DNA of 64,000 nucleotides from Diphasiastrum complanatum. Lineage: Eukaryota; Streptophyta; Lycopodiopsida; Lycopodiales; Lycopodiaceae. Of this stretch, positions 23,901 to 38,900 are shown piece after piece (position 1 is the first letter of the stretch; every line of letters begins with the position of its first letter). Made by a program: the position numbers and the translations under genes. The notes below the pieces were generated by a model, which saw only the letters and a list, made by a program, of their open reading frames with translations, made no database searches and was not told where the DNA came from. The stretch is from the NCBI GenBank assembly GCA_029204225.1, contig CM055112.1:26177922-26241921 (forward strand), in the 5' to 3' direction.

Positions 23901-26900
23901 TCCCCATCACACCTATTTTCTCTTCGACCCCTACAGTTAAACCCACCTACCGCTACACTTCACATCACACACCACTGTACAGAGAAGCCCTCTCCGATCT
24001 CCTTACCTATTTCCCACATGAGCATACTTTAGAGGAGCAGTCCCTCTTTCTTGTCCAGACCATCCATATTGCAACTTCCATTGCCTTTCCATCCCCACGG
24101 CCCAAAGACCAGCAACGTCATAGACCCTATAAGCCCTGGTATGATCAGGAATGCATCCAGCTACATCAGAACCTCATATATGCTCGCTCCCATCTTCCTC
24201 ATATGACCAAAACCATATCTCGTGTCTACCGTAGAACACAAAAAAAAAGAAAATCGCATACGAGATTGGTCAGGGTAAGAAACTGATGGATCTCCTCTTT
24301 AGTTCTTCCTCAGGTTCATTCTGGAAGAGGTTCCTTCCACGGTCACCCCCACCACGGATCACAGACCTCAGCACTTGGGTCGCATATGCCACATCATTGT
24401 ACACCATCCCAGATACCCCTCCTCTTCCCACCTCTTGTCTCACGGATACTTCTGCCATATTCACTAACGAAATTATAGAGAAGGCCATCACACGACTCCA
24501 TTCCCATAAAGCCAAAGACATTGATGAGCTAGAGGCTGAACTTCTAAAGTATGCTCCCGACATCCTCTCACTCTTTCTCTCCATCCTATTCAACCGAGCT
24601 GTCACCTCTGATTTTTCCTCTCCATGGTCCACAAACCTCATTCACCCTATCCATAAAGGCGGGGACCCCATGAAAGCTGACAACTACCGCACCATTATGA
24701 TCAGTCACCTCTTCGCCAAAGTATATGGTTCTATCCTACAGTCAGAGATCAGTACAGAGATGGATGCCAGATCACTCCATGCCATTGGACAGGCGGGTTT
24801 CAGACCGGGATAAACTACATCAGATCATATCTTTACTTTGAGGTCCATCATTGAGGAGGCTAAGGCCAAGAGGGAGCGTGTATACTGCTGCTTTGTGGAT
24901 TTTCGCAAGGCCTTTGATTATGTGCCTAGGCATCTATTGATACAGAGACTTCATGATCGGGGCTTTCAGGAGGATACTACACAGGCAGCATTGTACAGGC
25001 GAGTTATTGGCAGGGTCCGACTATCAGGAGTTATTTCACCGAAGGTGGTCAGTACCATTGGGGTCAAACAGGGATGTCCACTCTCTCCTACACTATTTGG
25101 TCTTTACATTGACGAGCTAGAGCATGTTATACGGAGTGATGGAAGGGAGGGTTGTACATTGGGCGACCTCATTATTGCTATTCTCCTTTATGCTGATGAT
25201 GTGGTTTTGCTTTCACGGACGAGAGAGGGTTTGCAGCGACACTTAGATGCTCTTCTTTCTTTTTGCACACGGTGGGGTTTGTCGGTAAATGTGGCCAAGA
25301 CTAAGGTTATGGTGTTCAACACCTCTAGGTCTTTCATGATGCGGTAGGAGCTTCTATGGGATGGTCATCCACTAGAGGTTGTTGATTCGTATATATATCT
25401 AGGAGTACTATTCTCGGGGCCTACGTTCAGCATGAGACACGCAACTATTTCCCGGGTACGGAAGGGCCCCTCCATAAGTGTCTACTAACTTATGGGACTA
25501 ATCTATTCCTAGCCTTTCTAGAACTTCTAACTTAGGATTTAGAACCTCACTGGTAGATTTGGAGAGACTATGTTTCAGCTCACACATCAGAGATGCGACT
25601 AGTAAGTGTCGGCCCTTTGACACTATGGTTGTGCCCTCAACTATGTATGCTTCCGAGACATGGAGTACTGGTCTGACAGCTACTGATTGGACATATATCT
25701 CCCGGCTCCAGATTCGTTTGCTCTCCCGGATGATACGGGCTAAGCCCTCAGTACCACACTAGATTATATTGGCGGAGTTCGCGGTCCCCCCCATTCAGAT
25801 TGAGGCCTTATTCCATATTGTGACATTCATATAGAGGTTAGAGGATCTTCAAGACGGGGGTACACATTATGTAGTTGCAGCTTTATCTTCATCCCGGCGC
25901 CTACACTCAGAGGGACACCTTTTCTCATGGTACTCCCAGGCTTGTCGTCTCCTCTCCACATTGGGTATCCAGATCAGTGCCCTACCTGCGGGCACCCACC
26001 AGTACATCAGAGGCCTCCTTTACAGATCATATCTTCATATCACTTGGCAGGCTCCATTGGGGACCAAGAGTGAGTTTTATCGTACACATTTTCTATCTCT
26101 TGATCCGGCTGGCTGCCCCATAGTATCTAGTTACTTGCTAAGGAGTATATCACATAGTCTGCGGATAGCGATGGGTCAGTTTCGGGTTTCTTCACATCAG
26201 CTGGCCATTGAGACCGGCAGATACAGTGGCACCCCACGAGAGGACCGGCTTTGTAGCATGTGTGTTATGCATGAGATTGAGGACGAGTCACATTTCCTCT
26301 TCAGATGTCCAGCCTACTATGAGATTCGGGGGCAATACTACTGCTTGTTCAGAGAGCACCCAGTTACACTTTCTACCTTGATATCTTATGAGGACCCTAG
26401 ATGTGTCACACTGATGATCCGAGAGATGTCAAACCTGAGGAGGAGGAGACTAGATGATACACATTCCCTGACACGGCTGAGCATTGATGAGTGCATACCC
26501 CGTCAGATACAGAGATCCGAGGTACCCATAGGCAGCAATTCAGATGGAGAGGCCGAGATTCCCGATTCCTTCGTACATCGGCATCAGAGACCATGTCGAC
26601 GGCCAGAGAGACAGCCAGCTATTAGACCACAGCCCAGAGCGCCACGGCAGCAGAGATGACACCGACAGCCTATTCGGCAACAGAGGTCCAGGGCACATCT
26701 AATGACACCTTCACAGCATACCATCCACCATTTCTTCCATGCTGATGGGTATCATGATATACAATTCCAGGCTATTGGATCCTGACTGGGCCAGCCGTCT
26801 TTATGCATTGTATTTGCAGTTATTGTTTTATAGATGATTGAGCTTTAAGCTCCTATGTGCACACTTGGCATGTACCTTTTCTTAGTCCTATGTACCTTAG

Positions 26901-29900
26901 TGTATTCAAGGACATTAATAAAATCTTTCTTTCTTTCTTTCTTTCTCTCTCTCACAAGGCCTTGGCACAATACTACCATGATCAGAGTGAAAAAAAAGTA
27001 TCAAGCTTTTTTGGGAAGGTGCTTTTTGAAAACGTAAAAAAACCAAAGAAAATGGTCAAAAACCACAAAAGGGGGTTTCCCATGCAATCCTTGATTTGAT
27101 CACAAATGCAAGATGGTTAGGAAGAAACTTAAACAAAGCACAGATAATGTTGTTATGTATGCAAGGTTGTTCACTAGCTTAGGGAGCAATTCCGGTGACT
27201 ATCTACTAGACACATTTATATATGAAAAGTGCCATCGGCTTCCATGAAAATTTAGAGGTACTTAACAAAAGCATCCAGTTGAAGGTAATAAATTTGGAGA
27301 AAACAATGCCATAGATGCCAAAAACAATATTGTTTAATTGTCTTGTATATCAAACACAAAGAGCTAGTAATACAGATTATGAGAGCACGAGATTCTAGAA
27401 CTCACCCAGCAAAAAACTCAGATGCTTTGCCAAATCCTTCATTGATGCCAATTAATGTGCCAAATCCCAGCGCAGCAGTCACCTACAACTCAAGTGGATG
27501 AAAACATTTGTGATAACAACTATTGTTATAAGAAGATAAACCCAAACTTCTTGAGAAGGTGACTAAGATGTTCAAAGCGTCTCAAGTAATCTTCAAAGTG
27601 AAACAACTCCATGCTCAAGAGTCACGTGTCATTCAAAAATATATGTTGTCTACAATAGATTAAATCCTAATACACAACCAACCTCAAACAAAAAAAAAAA
27701 TCAGTGATGTTTGTCTCCATGACTTTCGCTGAACAGCTATCTCCACAGTTGGAAAGATCTTGTAACTAAAAGGCCTTGTAGAATCGAAAAAGACGACAAG
27801 TTTTCTTAACACTCCTATTGATTGCAAAAACAATGTGCATACCCAGAAGGCAACAGTTTTTATTGCAGTAACCCTGTCTAAGGCAGGTTCAGTTGGAAAA
27901 GAAGTTTCAATTTCCCCCACAGCAGAAACAGTTTGCACTGCAACCTCCACTGTCTCAACTACTTTTTCAGCTGCTTCTGCTACAACTGCACCAAAGTTTT
28001 CATCCACCAATACTGGAAGTACGTCCTTCTTGGAGCTTGAAAAGTCATTGATGCTATCATTGAGATTATGTCTATGGTTCTTATTTTCATCCAAATATTG
28101 GTTTCTCTTCTCTTGTAGCTTAACTCCTCTAATAGCTGCATAACACAAGAATACTAAATCATACATTGAATATAAGTCAAATTCAAAGGAAAACTAATAA
28201 CAGTTAGCTCATTACAACCTTTAAGAAAATCACAAATTTGCAATACTAAAACAAAATGAGGTAAAACGCTCACACTCAAAGCTTCCTAGTAGCAATAGGG
28301 TAACTGATGCTCCTCGACTTGTAATGACTACTTTCTAATGTAAAGTTCAAGAACTAATATTAGAAGATTGATAGTTATCAACTAAATTTTAGTATCATTG
28401 AAGCATAAATTCACAATACACGGAGAAATCTAGCAATTTCCCGAAAAGAATGGCAAATAGCATCTCATAACATCAATGGCTAAAACCCTATAAGCAATAG
28501 CAAATGCAAGAGTCCTCCCACGAAGAGCTCAAGCAACACCCCCTTGGTGGGATACAACTAAAACTTTTGTAGGGAGGGAAATAGTGCACCCTCCTACCCC
28601 AAGTAATTTAATATTAAGAGTTGGGCTCTTAGCTAGTACTAAATATAAAAGTATGGAGATGTTTAGACCTGCCATGAATAAAAAGGACTCATGGCCAACT
28701 CCAAGAAACATCCGAACTTGGTGAACATCAATAGGAGCAAAGTGGGCTAGGCAAGGTTAACTCTAAGTTTATCAATATCAAGATGAACATTGCCATTGGA
28801 TATAAGAAAACCCAGAAACTTATCTCAAGGACAGTAAAAGAGCATGTGGAACGTTTGACATAAATTTGGTGATTAGTAAGGAGGCAAAAAACAGCAATCA
28901 AGTAAGAAACATGTTGGGACATAGTAATGTTATAAACATGGATGTCATCAAGATAGACAAATACATGGAGGCCGAGAAGGGGATACATGATATTATTCAT
29001 GACATTCTAAAAGGCAGGCGAGCCACTAGTGACACCAAAAAGTAAGACTTCAAAACCATAAATGCCAAGACGAGTAGAAATGGCAGTGTTATATTCGTTG
29101 GCAAGATGCATAGGAATCTGATGGTAGCTAGAACAAGGATCAATTTCAAAGAAAATTTTGGCTTCATCAAGTTGGCAAAAAGGTCATCCATATGAGGAAT
29201 AGGGTATTGATTACGAACAATAAGCCTATTCAAAGCACTGTAATCAATACAAAGGTGCTTGAAATCATCTTTTTTTCAACAAGTAAAACGAGTGAACCAA
29301 AACTGGAAACAATCAGGCCTTGTTGATCACATTCATATTCAGACATCCTATAGGGAGCATGAGGAGGAGTGGAAGACCCAGAGAGAAAGTCAATACAATG
29401 GGTGACATCATGCAAAGGTGGTAGGTAGGCTCATCAAAAACATACTAAAATTGTTGTAAAGGATCAAGAATCACCTAACTTCTAAGGTAGCAACAAAGCT
29501 AGAGGATCAATAGGTAGACCTGCAGCATCCTAAACCACATGAACACGTATGACTAAAACACAACGAGAATTTGGCAAGCTCCACATGAACTACTTATCCA
29601 ATGTAAGCTAGAAATCCCATTGAGAATAAATGTCAATCAAGAAACATCAATCATGAATAAACGAGAGTGACTGATGCTAAAGATCCAAAGAAAACCAATA
29701 TCCACCAAGGATGATATCATAGTTCTCAAGAGGAATAATCTGAAAACCACCCTGCCCATGGAAATTCCTAATCCAATACTTGATGTCCTACAGAAACTGA
29801 GTACTAGAAAAAGTGTGGCAACTGGCAATCTCAACACGTAAAGGCTGAGTAGTTGCAACAACAGTAGCTCGGATACGTGACACAACGTGACTGCTCAAGA

Positions 29901-32900
29901 AAGAGTGAGCAATGTCAGTATCCCCTAACATAGGTAGAGCCGAATAAAACGTGGATAGGTTTACCAGCCCATGTGACATAATCAAACTGAGCATGGCACT
30001 CAGTAGGGATTAGCAGCAAAGATAGGATCAGCTATAGTATGAACAACAGAATCTGTGTCTATTTAGGGGCTATAGCTCTATTCTCAATATCAAACTTGCT
30101 TATGATTAGAGTCTACCAAAGTCCATAATGCCTGTCAGTGTTCATTGAAGTGTGATCTTGTACTAATCATTGTACTTCAAAGGAATAAATAATACTTTAT
30201 GATCCAAGCTCTAAAATTCAGCCTTCATGAACAAATTGCATTGACGTATTGATTGCATAATAACAAGGAGAAACCACCAAAGCTACGATATCAGTTCAAA
30301 AGTCTCAACAAAGCCGGAGTTGGGAGTCATGAATCAATCTGGGAAACATATTTGACATCGATGAACAAAATCACAGATTTTGACATCGATGAAGCTTATA
30401 AAGACCATAATTGACAATTGAATTGCAAATACCTACAAAGAATGGCCAATCACATCACATATAATCAATGGCTAAAGCCCTACAAGTAACAGCAATGAGT
30501 TCTCTGACAAGGAGCTCAAGCGATACCAACGTTCAAATCTCAATAATGAATGTCTCTAGTCCCTATAGATAGCAAGCACATGCCTTAAAATGGAAACTTC
30601 CAGGACCAGAAGTGATATGGTCAAAAGTGACCATGTAGTGAACTGTGAGAGAATATAGCTGGACATGTGGCCAGCATAACACGAAAGTGATCAATAAAAG
30701 GGAACTTATATGGACAGGATTTCGATAACAAAGAATAGCAATATGGACAATCTATCCATAGCACAGACAAAAACTCTCTTTCGATAGTTTCTGCCAAATA
30801 ACATTCTCATTTATGCCAAAAAAAAAAATCAAGCAAGGCATAAAGCTGCCTAGAAGTGGAGATTCTATTGGTATTTATGATCCCAGACATAATTTCATTT
30901 TCTAAAAAACCACAGCACCCTAGAGGTTGGCTCATTGCATGTTAAAAAAATGCAAAATAATCCTAGCTAATGTCCTCAAAGGAAAGCCCATTTGAAGACT
31001 CATAACATTTTGGACAAATTATGACTTACAGCACTTGAAAACTTTTCAAGATGGAACAAACCTGAAGCTTTAGTGTCATCATCCTCTGATTGTCTCGAAC
31101 TTTGTATCAACAAACCTAGTCTATGTTTTCGAGCTCCGGAAGAACCTGTTAACATTGATTAGGAACATATCACAGTTTTATATGTAAACAATAAGTAATT
31201 GTGCAATGGAAAACTTCCAAAAAACTAGGATAACAAAATCTTTCCAAAAGTATTTAGATCGATTTATTCAGATTTTACCCACCTATGATATATTTATAAG
31301 CAAAATACACCAAAGAAAGCCCATGTTTTTCTTAAACTTGACGTCCACTGCAAAAAAGTACGCATCTTAATTGATATATGCTAGAAAGCTCTGCAAGTGG
31401 CCATAGCATGTATACTGAAATGCAAAGGGAAAAGAGAAATCTCACAAGATTTTCCCAATCTATCAAAGTTCTTGGAAGTTCAGCAAACTGCTCTTACCAT
31501 TTTGATGGATCAGAAGTCCTTTTGGTTTTATGTGATCATAAATTGGTTGGTAAACAGCAACATAGAGGCCCTATAGCAGATACAAAGTGATAAATTCAGT
31601 GAAAAATAACATGCTATTACATGGTCACAAAATTTTGCTACAAGTTAGTTACATGTGCATGAATACTAGTAGATAGACATGAACTACTACTCTGCAAGCT
31701 AATATGAAGCTCAAGCTAGCAATTACCTTAGTCAACATGCTTGTTGTCATCTTTAAGATAATTCTTTATTATTAAAATGATGTCACAAGATTTCTAAACA
31801 CTTAGAAATAACAGAATCCCTTTGTGTGCTTTGCATTCAAAAGTACCATCTTTTTCACCATCCTCCACTTTATAGCCATTGATATTCAAATGCATCTCCA
31901 CAGTTTCCTGGCTAACCAATATTCTTCTATTGAAAAGATGAAGAAAAACGAACTTTTCATTTATAGTATGGTATCTAGATATGAGGCTCCTCAAGTGCTC
32001 ATATGCATGAAAAATAGCCTTTTGTATTGTAGCCAATTGCAACAAAACCAAACTTTTCTTTGTGGAGATCGAGTATCACATAGATCGTATTTTCTTATAA
32101 AGGCTAATTTTATATTCTTTCAGATCGATAGCAACCAGCATCTTCTTCAATTCCATTCTAACTAAATGATGGGAATCAAACATTTTGATTCTAGTATGCT
32201 ACAGTCCCAACAATACTACCAAGATACCAACACAATTGAACTGAAAATGCATCAAACTACTACCTTGAATCTACTGAGACAAATATAGATCGGCATCTAT
32301 TAGATGTCAAGGATATTTCAGAGTAATGCAACGTGGTATAATATGTATGTTACAGTGAACTTTGGTCATTGATTTTCTTGAGCTGAAGCTTCTGTATTAA
32401 AAATTGATACCCTTAGACATGGGCCTAATCAACAATAATCAAAAACATATTCTAGAGAATCATCAGCCATGAACCTTGTTTTTTATGAATATGATACATC
32501 GAATAATTTTTACGTTGTTGATAGCTTAAGTTTCTTTCCTTTTTCACTCGCTACTATTTTTAGTGGAACTTAAACAAAGTCCAATGACTATAAAGACACA
32601 ATCAAGCAATCCCCCACGAAGAATGGCCAAGAGCAGTTGATTTAATCAACGGCTGAAGCTCTACAAGCAATAGCAAAGGGTTCTCCCACAAAAAGCCCAA
32701 GCAATACCAAATCATAAGGCAAATAATCAATGAATCCTAATGTCTAAGTTAAAGCAATAGCCCTATATATACTATCTAGAGGCCCTTAGTGGAGCCTTTA
32801 GAGATCAGAAAACTTAGGGTACCTAGGTCCCACTAGTACATGCCCTTAATGGTAACTGGCCCAATACCTAAAGGTCTATGGGGCTATTTTTGATATATTA

Positions 32901-35900
32901 TTCTCTCCAACTTTAGAAAAAATTGCCCAAAATGTGAGGCTTACAAAAAAAATACTAAGCCCTAAAAAACTAGAAGAAAGGCCCCAAGCAACATAAAGAA
33001 ATGTGAAAATAGAATTATCTAAAAAACATTCGCACCAGTGGAGAGATTGAAGGAGAGGACATAAGTCGTCACAACAAGTATTCCAAAAGCAACACACAAA
33101 TATCCACAAAGCATAGTGCATCAACTCTAGATCATGTTGTAAATGTATCTCTAATGCATTGGACAACAAAATACTATTGTAAGCCAATGTATTTGCAATA
33201 AATGCAACAACTATAGAAACTAGGACGATCCTATAACTCACTCAAGGCATTCTAATAGCACAGGAATGCCTTAAGAAAGTGTCATCATGCAGGATCTCAA
33301 CAAATGAGATATCCAAATCTAGTCGAATAGCCAAGGAATACAAATGCAAAGAAGCATGCGCATCAAGGATAATCCAAGCTGTCCAAAGAAACTAGGTATG
33401 GTGGTAATCATCAACCCAAGGAACAAATAAAGAACGGTAGGCACGAACAACAACATCAATGTGTTTACACCAAGGAAAGATAGCAGCATCCAGTTTCTGA
33501 TCTCCCAGCAGGCACTCATGAGTGCATTAGACGTTTCATTTATCGGGCTTATAGCCAGCATACTTGGCAGGGGCAGTTGAGTGTCAAATCAGATTTCTAT
33601 CAGACACATTTTCTAGAGTTTGATGGAACAGGTTTTCCTATACATGCGCACTATCTTGACTATGGACTCTCCCATTGTTTACGGTTTACTCTTGGATAGT
33701 TTCGGGTTTCTTCCCACCAGCTTGCTATTGAGATTGGTCGTTACCAGGGTACTCCACGTGAGGACAGATTATGTCAGATGTGTTCCTTGGGAGAGATTGA
33801 GTCGGAATAGCCGTCCTCGACCAGATTCAGTCTCAGACGATGACATCGACATTGACCTAGCTCATCGAGATCAGAGACAGCAGCCCATGCGTGACCCGGG
33901 TTGCCACTTACGGGACTGTGTCTTGTCAACTGTCTAGTCACACATACAACTCACCCTAGTCTCATGACGGGAACTCAAAGACCTTAAAAGTAGACTTACT
34001 TTTCAAAGATATATACATAGCCTTTTAAAGTCAACAAACTTTAAGTATTAAAAACTTTGATCTAACTTTTTCAAAGTTTCCTCTTATGAGCGGCTTTGTA
34101 AAAATGTCGGCTAGTTGTTCATCTATACCACAATGAACAACATCGATTTATGTAATGGATCTCGTTATGCTTTATCCCAGCATGAAATAACGGATTCATT
34201 GCCAACAGAATGCCACTCTTAATATCACTACATATAGTCGTTGGGTTTTCCGGTTCCAAATCAATCTCCTTCATGATTTGTCTTCAACCAAATGGCTTCT
34301 TGCGCTGCACTACACATTGCCTTATACTCGACTTCCTTGTGGATAAAGCAATTATATTTTGCTTCTTACTAGATCAAGAAAAGCAACTATTACCAAACTG
34401 GAATACATACCCTGTAGTCGATCTATGATCGTCGTAGTCGCATCCCCAATCAGCATCAACAAAACCCGAATCATTGGTAAATCTTCTTGCCTCTTGCGTA
34501 CTAGACCATAATCGAAAGTGCCCTTAACATATCCAAGATACGTTTGGTTCAGTAGGTGCTGCCATAAATTGACTTACAACATCAACAACATAAATATGTC
34601 TAGTCTAGTTGTGGTAGGGTAAATCAAGGCTTCCTACCAACTATCTATACACAGTAGCATCAAATGGGTGTGAGTTTGTGCTAGCACCGCTTCCTATCCT
34701 TTTCACCACACTTTGACTCCGAGACAATAATGCATGAGGTTGAGATCGTTTATTAGAAATTGATTTGAAAACCAGCCTTGATCATGTCCACTGCATCTTG
34801 ATTACTACCAATAATAATCACATCATCGACGTAAAGCTCAACCAAAGCAATTAAAATATAGAGATTAGAATTTGATTGAATTCATACCATCCCCTTCGAT
34901 CAAAATTATCTTGTTGTAACACGCACATGGAACTTGCTCCAAGCCATAAGTGCCTTTTTCAGACGACATACCTTATGTTTTTGCCCTTTTTCAACAAACC
35001 CATCAGATTGATGCATATATACCTCCCCCTCAAAAATACCATTCAGAAAAGTGGACGTTACGTCCATCTGCTGTAAGAAGGCGTAAGGTGTAAGGCGTTC
35101 CAATTACACACTAGCACAAAGTTCTCTCTGTGAAAAATTGTCAACTAGTTTGGTTTTTTATTTGGCATTTTTGAGGCCAAAATGAAATCTCAACTTAGAG
35201 ATAGGTTCATATTAGTCAATAAAGGCCTAAATAGTGTTTGTACTATTTTTGGCAAGTAGATAAATGGATGAGGCCGAGTTTGGACCCATTCTAATTGGCT
35301 AATTTTCATACATTGCATCTAGACTAAAATTTCTAGGTCATTTGGTGAGATACCAAGAAATTACCATTTAGGGTAAGTGGCCAAATGACATTTGAGCAGC
35401 TATAAATAGCAATAGCAGCGTGGAAAACATATCATTGTATTCTTTTTTGATGTAGAGAATTCATCTCTTTTGGTTCTATCTCCATCTCATGTGTATTTCT
35501 CTTTATATCTTGGTTTTCTATGTGTAGAATGTTGATCTTGTGATTGATCTCGCTTCCACACATGGGAAGGACAGTAGGTTGTTGCTGTTGTATAGACAGG
35601 GAGAGTACTTTATTGTACTTTCATGCTTATGATCAGATCTTAGTGATTTATGCAATTCTAGCATGCTAAAATTGATGATTTCTATCTTGTAGATAAAACT
35701 AGATGTGCATCCAAATTTGGTCAAGACCTTAGAGATCCATTACATGTGTTTTGGATCTGTATTTTTCACATGGTATCAAAGCAGGTTGCAGGCCAAAATT
35801 AGTGCTTATGCCAAATCTAGAGGTGGATTTGAGGGCACCATAAATTCTATGTGGATTTGGAGGTGTTTCTAGATCAAATCTTGCATTTTCAAGTATAGAA

Positions 35901-38900
35901 AGTGGATCTTTGTGGTCCAAGCATCATTTCAGGTCAAATCACTTGTGGATGGCCGATTTTTAAAACCACTTACTGGAATGTGGAGACAAAAATTGCTCAT
36001 AATTGTGGATGGAACATTCTATTAGATGAGAGATCTAGATTCTAGCTTTTGCATATAGATTTTGCTTGATTCAATATTTTGCATTTTTGGGGAAACCCTA
36101 AATTCGATAGGATCTCTTGATTTTATGTTGTTGGACTTTTTCAAGAGTGTATTTCAATCTTAGGTGTTGGCAAAAGTTCATCATATTGTGTTTAGATCTA
36201 TTGTGATCAAGAAATCAACATTCTATGTGCTAGGATTTGCTAGAAAGAGAAAAAGGAGAGGCTATATTGTTTCCATATCTTTGTGATATTTTCTTGAGTT
36301 TCATTTGTTGATTTTCAAGGGAGTGCTAAGTGCATTGGAACAGGTTCAAAGAGAATATCAGATCATTGCAACATGGCAACCTCAAGTGGCTTCATGTTGG
36401 AAGGCAATGATAGGCTTACCTCAACAAATTATTCTACTTGGAAGGTGAGGATGGAATCTTTGCTTGAGATGCATGATTTGATGGATATTGTTGTAGGTGT
36501 GGAGGAGAGACCTTTGGCACCTCAAGAACAATTGAGGTATGACAAGAGGGCAAAGAAAGCTTTACATGTGATCAAGATGAATGTGACTAATGAACTTCTC
36601 AAGGAAGTTGGTAAGTGCACAACATCAAGTGAGGCTTGGGAATCTTTGAAGAAGGTTTATGAGTCCAAGTCTACATCTAGGGTCCTAACCCTAAGGAGGC
36701 AAATTTTTCAAAGTCTTCAAAAGAAGGATGAAGGTGCTCATGCTTTTGTTTTGAGAATTTAAGCTTTGAGTGATGAGCTAGCATGCATTAGTGAAAGCCT
36801 TAAGGATGTGGAGCTTGTTCAAGTTGTTCTCAATGGCTTGTTGGATGATCATGCTAATTGGTGCAAAGCTTTGCCATTCAAAAGACATTGCCAAGTATGG
36901 AGGATTTGCAAGAGATCTTGGTGAACGAGGAGTTTAGGCTTCTATCAAGAGGTGGATCTACTTCTTCATCTCAAGTTGGAGAGGAGGAAGCAATGTTCAT
37001 CAAAGGCAAGTTCAAGGGCAAAGGCAAAAGCAAGTGGTCAAAGGGTCAAGATCAAGGTGAGCCTTCTACTTTTGTTGGCAAGAAGAAAGATAGATCCAAG
37101 TTAAAATGCTTTTATTGTGAAGTCAAAGGGCATTTTGCAAGTGATTGCTTCAAGAAGAAGAGAGATCAAAGTGAGAAGCAAACCAATCTAACTCTTGATG
37201 AAGATGGTGTTGATGAACAAAATTCAAATGATGCTTTTGTTATGTCATCTTGCTTGTTGGCTAATCATGGAGATATTGATCCTTGGTGGATTGATAGTGG
37301 AGCTACATCACATATGACATATCATGAAGAGTATTATTCATCATTGATGGCATTTGAAGGTGACAAGAAGATGATTTACACGGCCAATGATGGTGAGTGT
37401 GGATTGGCACTCTCTACTAATAGGTATATGAATTTGAAGGATGTTTTATTCATTCCATCTATCACTAGAAACCTTCTTAGTGTGAGTCAAATGCTTGACA
37501 AGGGATTCAAAGTGGAGTTTGAAGGTGATGCTTGTTTGATCAAGAAGGAGGATGAATTGCTTGCAAAAGGGAAGAGGCAAGGTAAGTTGTGTCAGACTTG
37601 ATACTTGTGTTGTTGCTAACCAAATTGGATGTATGGCAAAAGAGCAAATGTCAATGCAAGAGGTATGGCATAAGAGATTGGGGCATCTCAACTACAAGTC
37701 ATTGGAGGTGATGGCAAAGAGGCAAGTTGTGTTTGGTCTTCCCAATTCTTTAACAAGCTTGAATCATGTTTGTGAGCAATGTGCTTTATCAAATTCACAT
37801 AGGTTACCTTACAAGAAATCTACATCAAGGTCAAGAAAGCCTTTTCAACTTGTGCATTTGGATATTCATGGTGTTACTACAATTAGCAATGGAGGTGTTA
37901 AAATGTGTGACTTTTATTGATGATTTTAGTAGATTTTGTTGGGTCTATCTACTAAAAAGCAAAGATGAGGTATTTGATGCCTTTGTCAGGTTTAAGATTG
38001 CAAGAGAGGACCAATTTTCTACAAAGATCAAGTGCTGGAGGAGTGACAATGCTCTTACATCTTGTACAAAGGAGATGCTATGGATCAAAAGGATGGTAAT
38101 GGATTTTCACTTGCTGGATTTTTCAAAGAGTCCAATCACCTTTTGTGATAATCTTTCAGCCCAAAAGATTGGCAAGCAATCCTATTTTTCATACAAGGAG
38201 CAAGCATATTGAAGTGGCTTATCATTTTGTGAGAGAACAAGTCATGACAAAGGAGGTGGAGCTTCAACATGTTTTTTCAAGGGAGTGTGTGGCTGATATC
38301 TTCACCAAAGCATTGGGAAAAGACTTGTTTATGAAGCATAGAACATCACTTGGAGTTCTATCTAAATCTATGCTAAAACTAGTTGAATAGGGAGTGTGAA
38401 AAATTGTCAACTAGTTTGATTTTTTATTTGACATTTTTGAGGCCAAAATGAAATCTCAACTTAGAGATAGATTCATAATTGTCAATAAAGGCCTAATATT
38501 GTTTACTATTTTTGGCAAGTAGATAAATGGATGAGGTCGAGTTTGGACCCATTCTAATTGGCTAATTTTCATACATTGCATCTAGACTAGAATTTCTACG
38601 TCATTTGGTGAGATACCAAAAAATTACCATTTAGGGCAAGTTTGGGGCAAGTGGCCAAATGACATTTGAGTAGCAATAAATAGCAGTAGCAGCGTGGAGA
38701 ACATATCATTGTATTCTCTTTTGATGTATAGAATTCATCTCTTTTGGTTCTATGTCCATCTCATGTGTATTTCTCTTGATATCTTGGTTTTCTATGTGTA
38801 AAATGTTGATTTTGTGATTGATCTTGCCTTCACACGCATGAAGGACTACTGTTGTACGGACAGGGACAGTACTTTACTGGTTTCCCTACTTATAGCCAAG

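Larger units (their letters stand above)
22905..26954 (+). mobile_element. LINE copy D, 5'-truncated, antisense to TERC in intron 4
   Basis: 4.05 kb of the same LINE family as copies A-C, on the plus strand. It starts inside the ORF1 C-terminal domain and runs through endonuclease, RT and the Cys/His domain. It ends GACATTAATAAAATC with a (TTTC)n(TC)n tail at about 26925-26954. The 5' truncation is typical of LINE insertions. I could not find a clear target-site duplication. Confidence 0.9.
35129..38879 (+). mobile_element. Ty1/copia element with most of integrase and RT deleted
   Basis: The 5' LTR 35129-35770 has TGTGAAAAAT...ATTTTTCACA ends. The primer site TGGTATCAAAGC is 35771-35782. Gag starts at 36373, and a 3' LTR at 38395 follows AATAGGGAG. 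Between integrase N-terminus and RNase H about 2.5 kb is missing relative to a normal element. The 3' LTR stops at 38879, where a gypsy LTR of opposite orientation begins. Confidence 0.9.
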
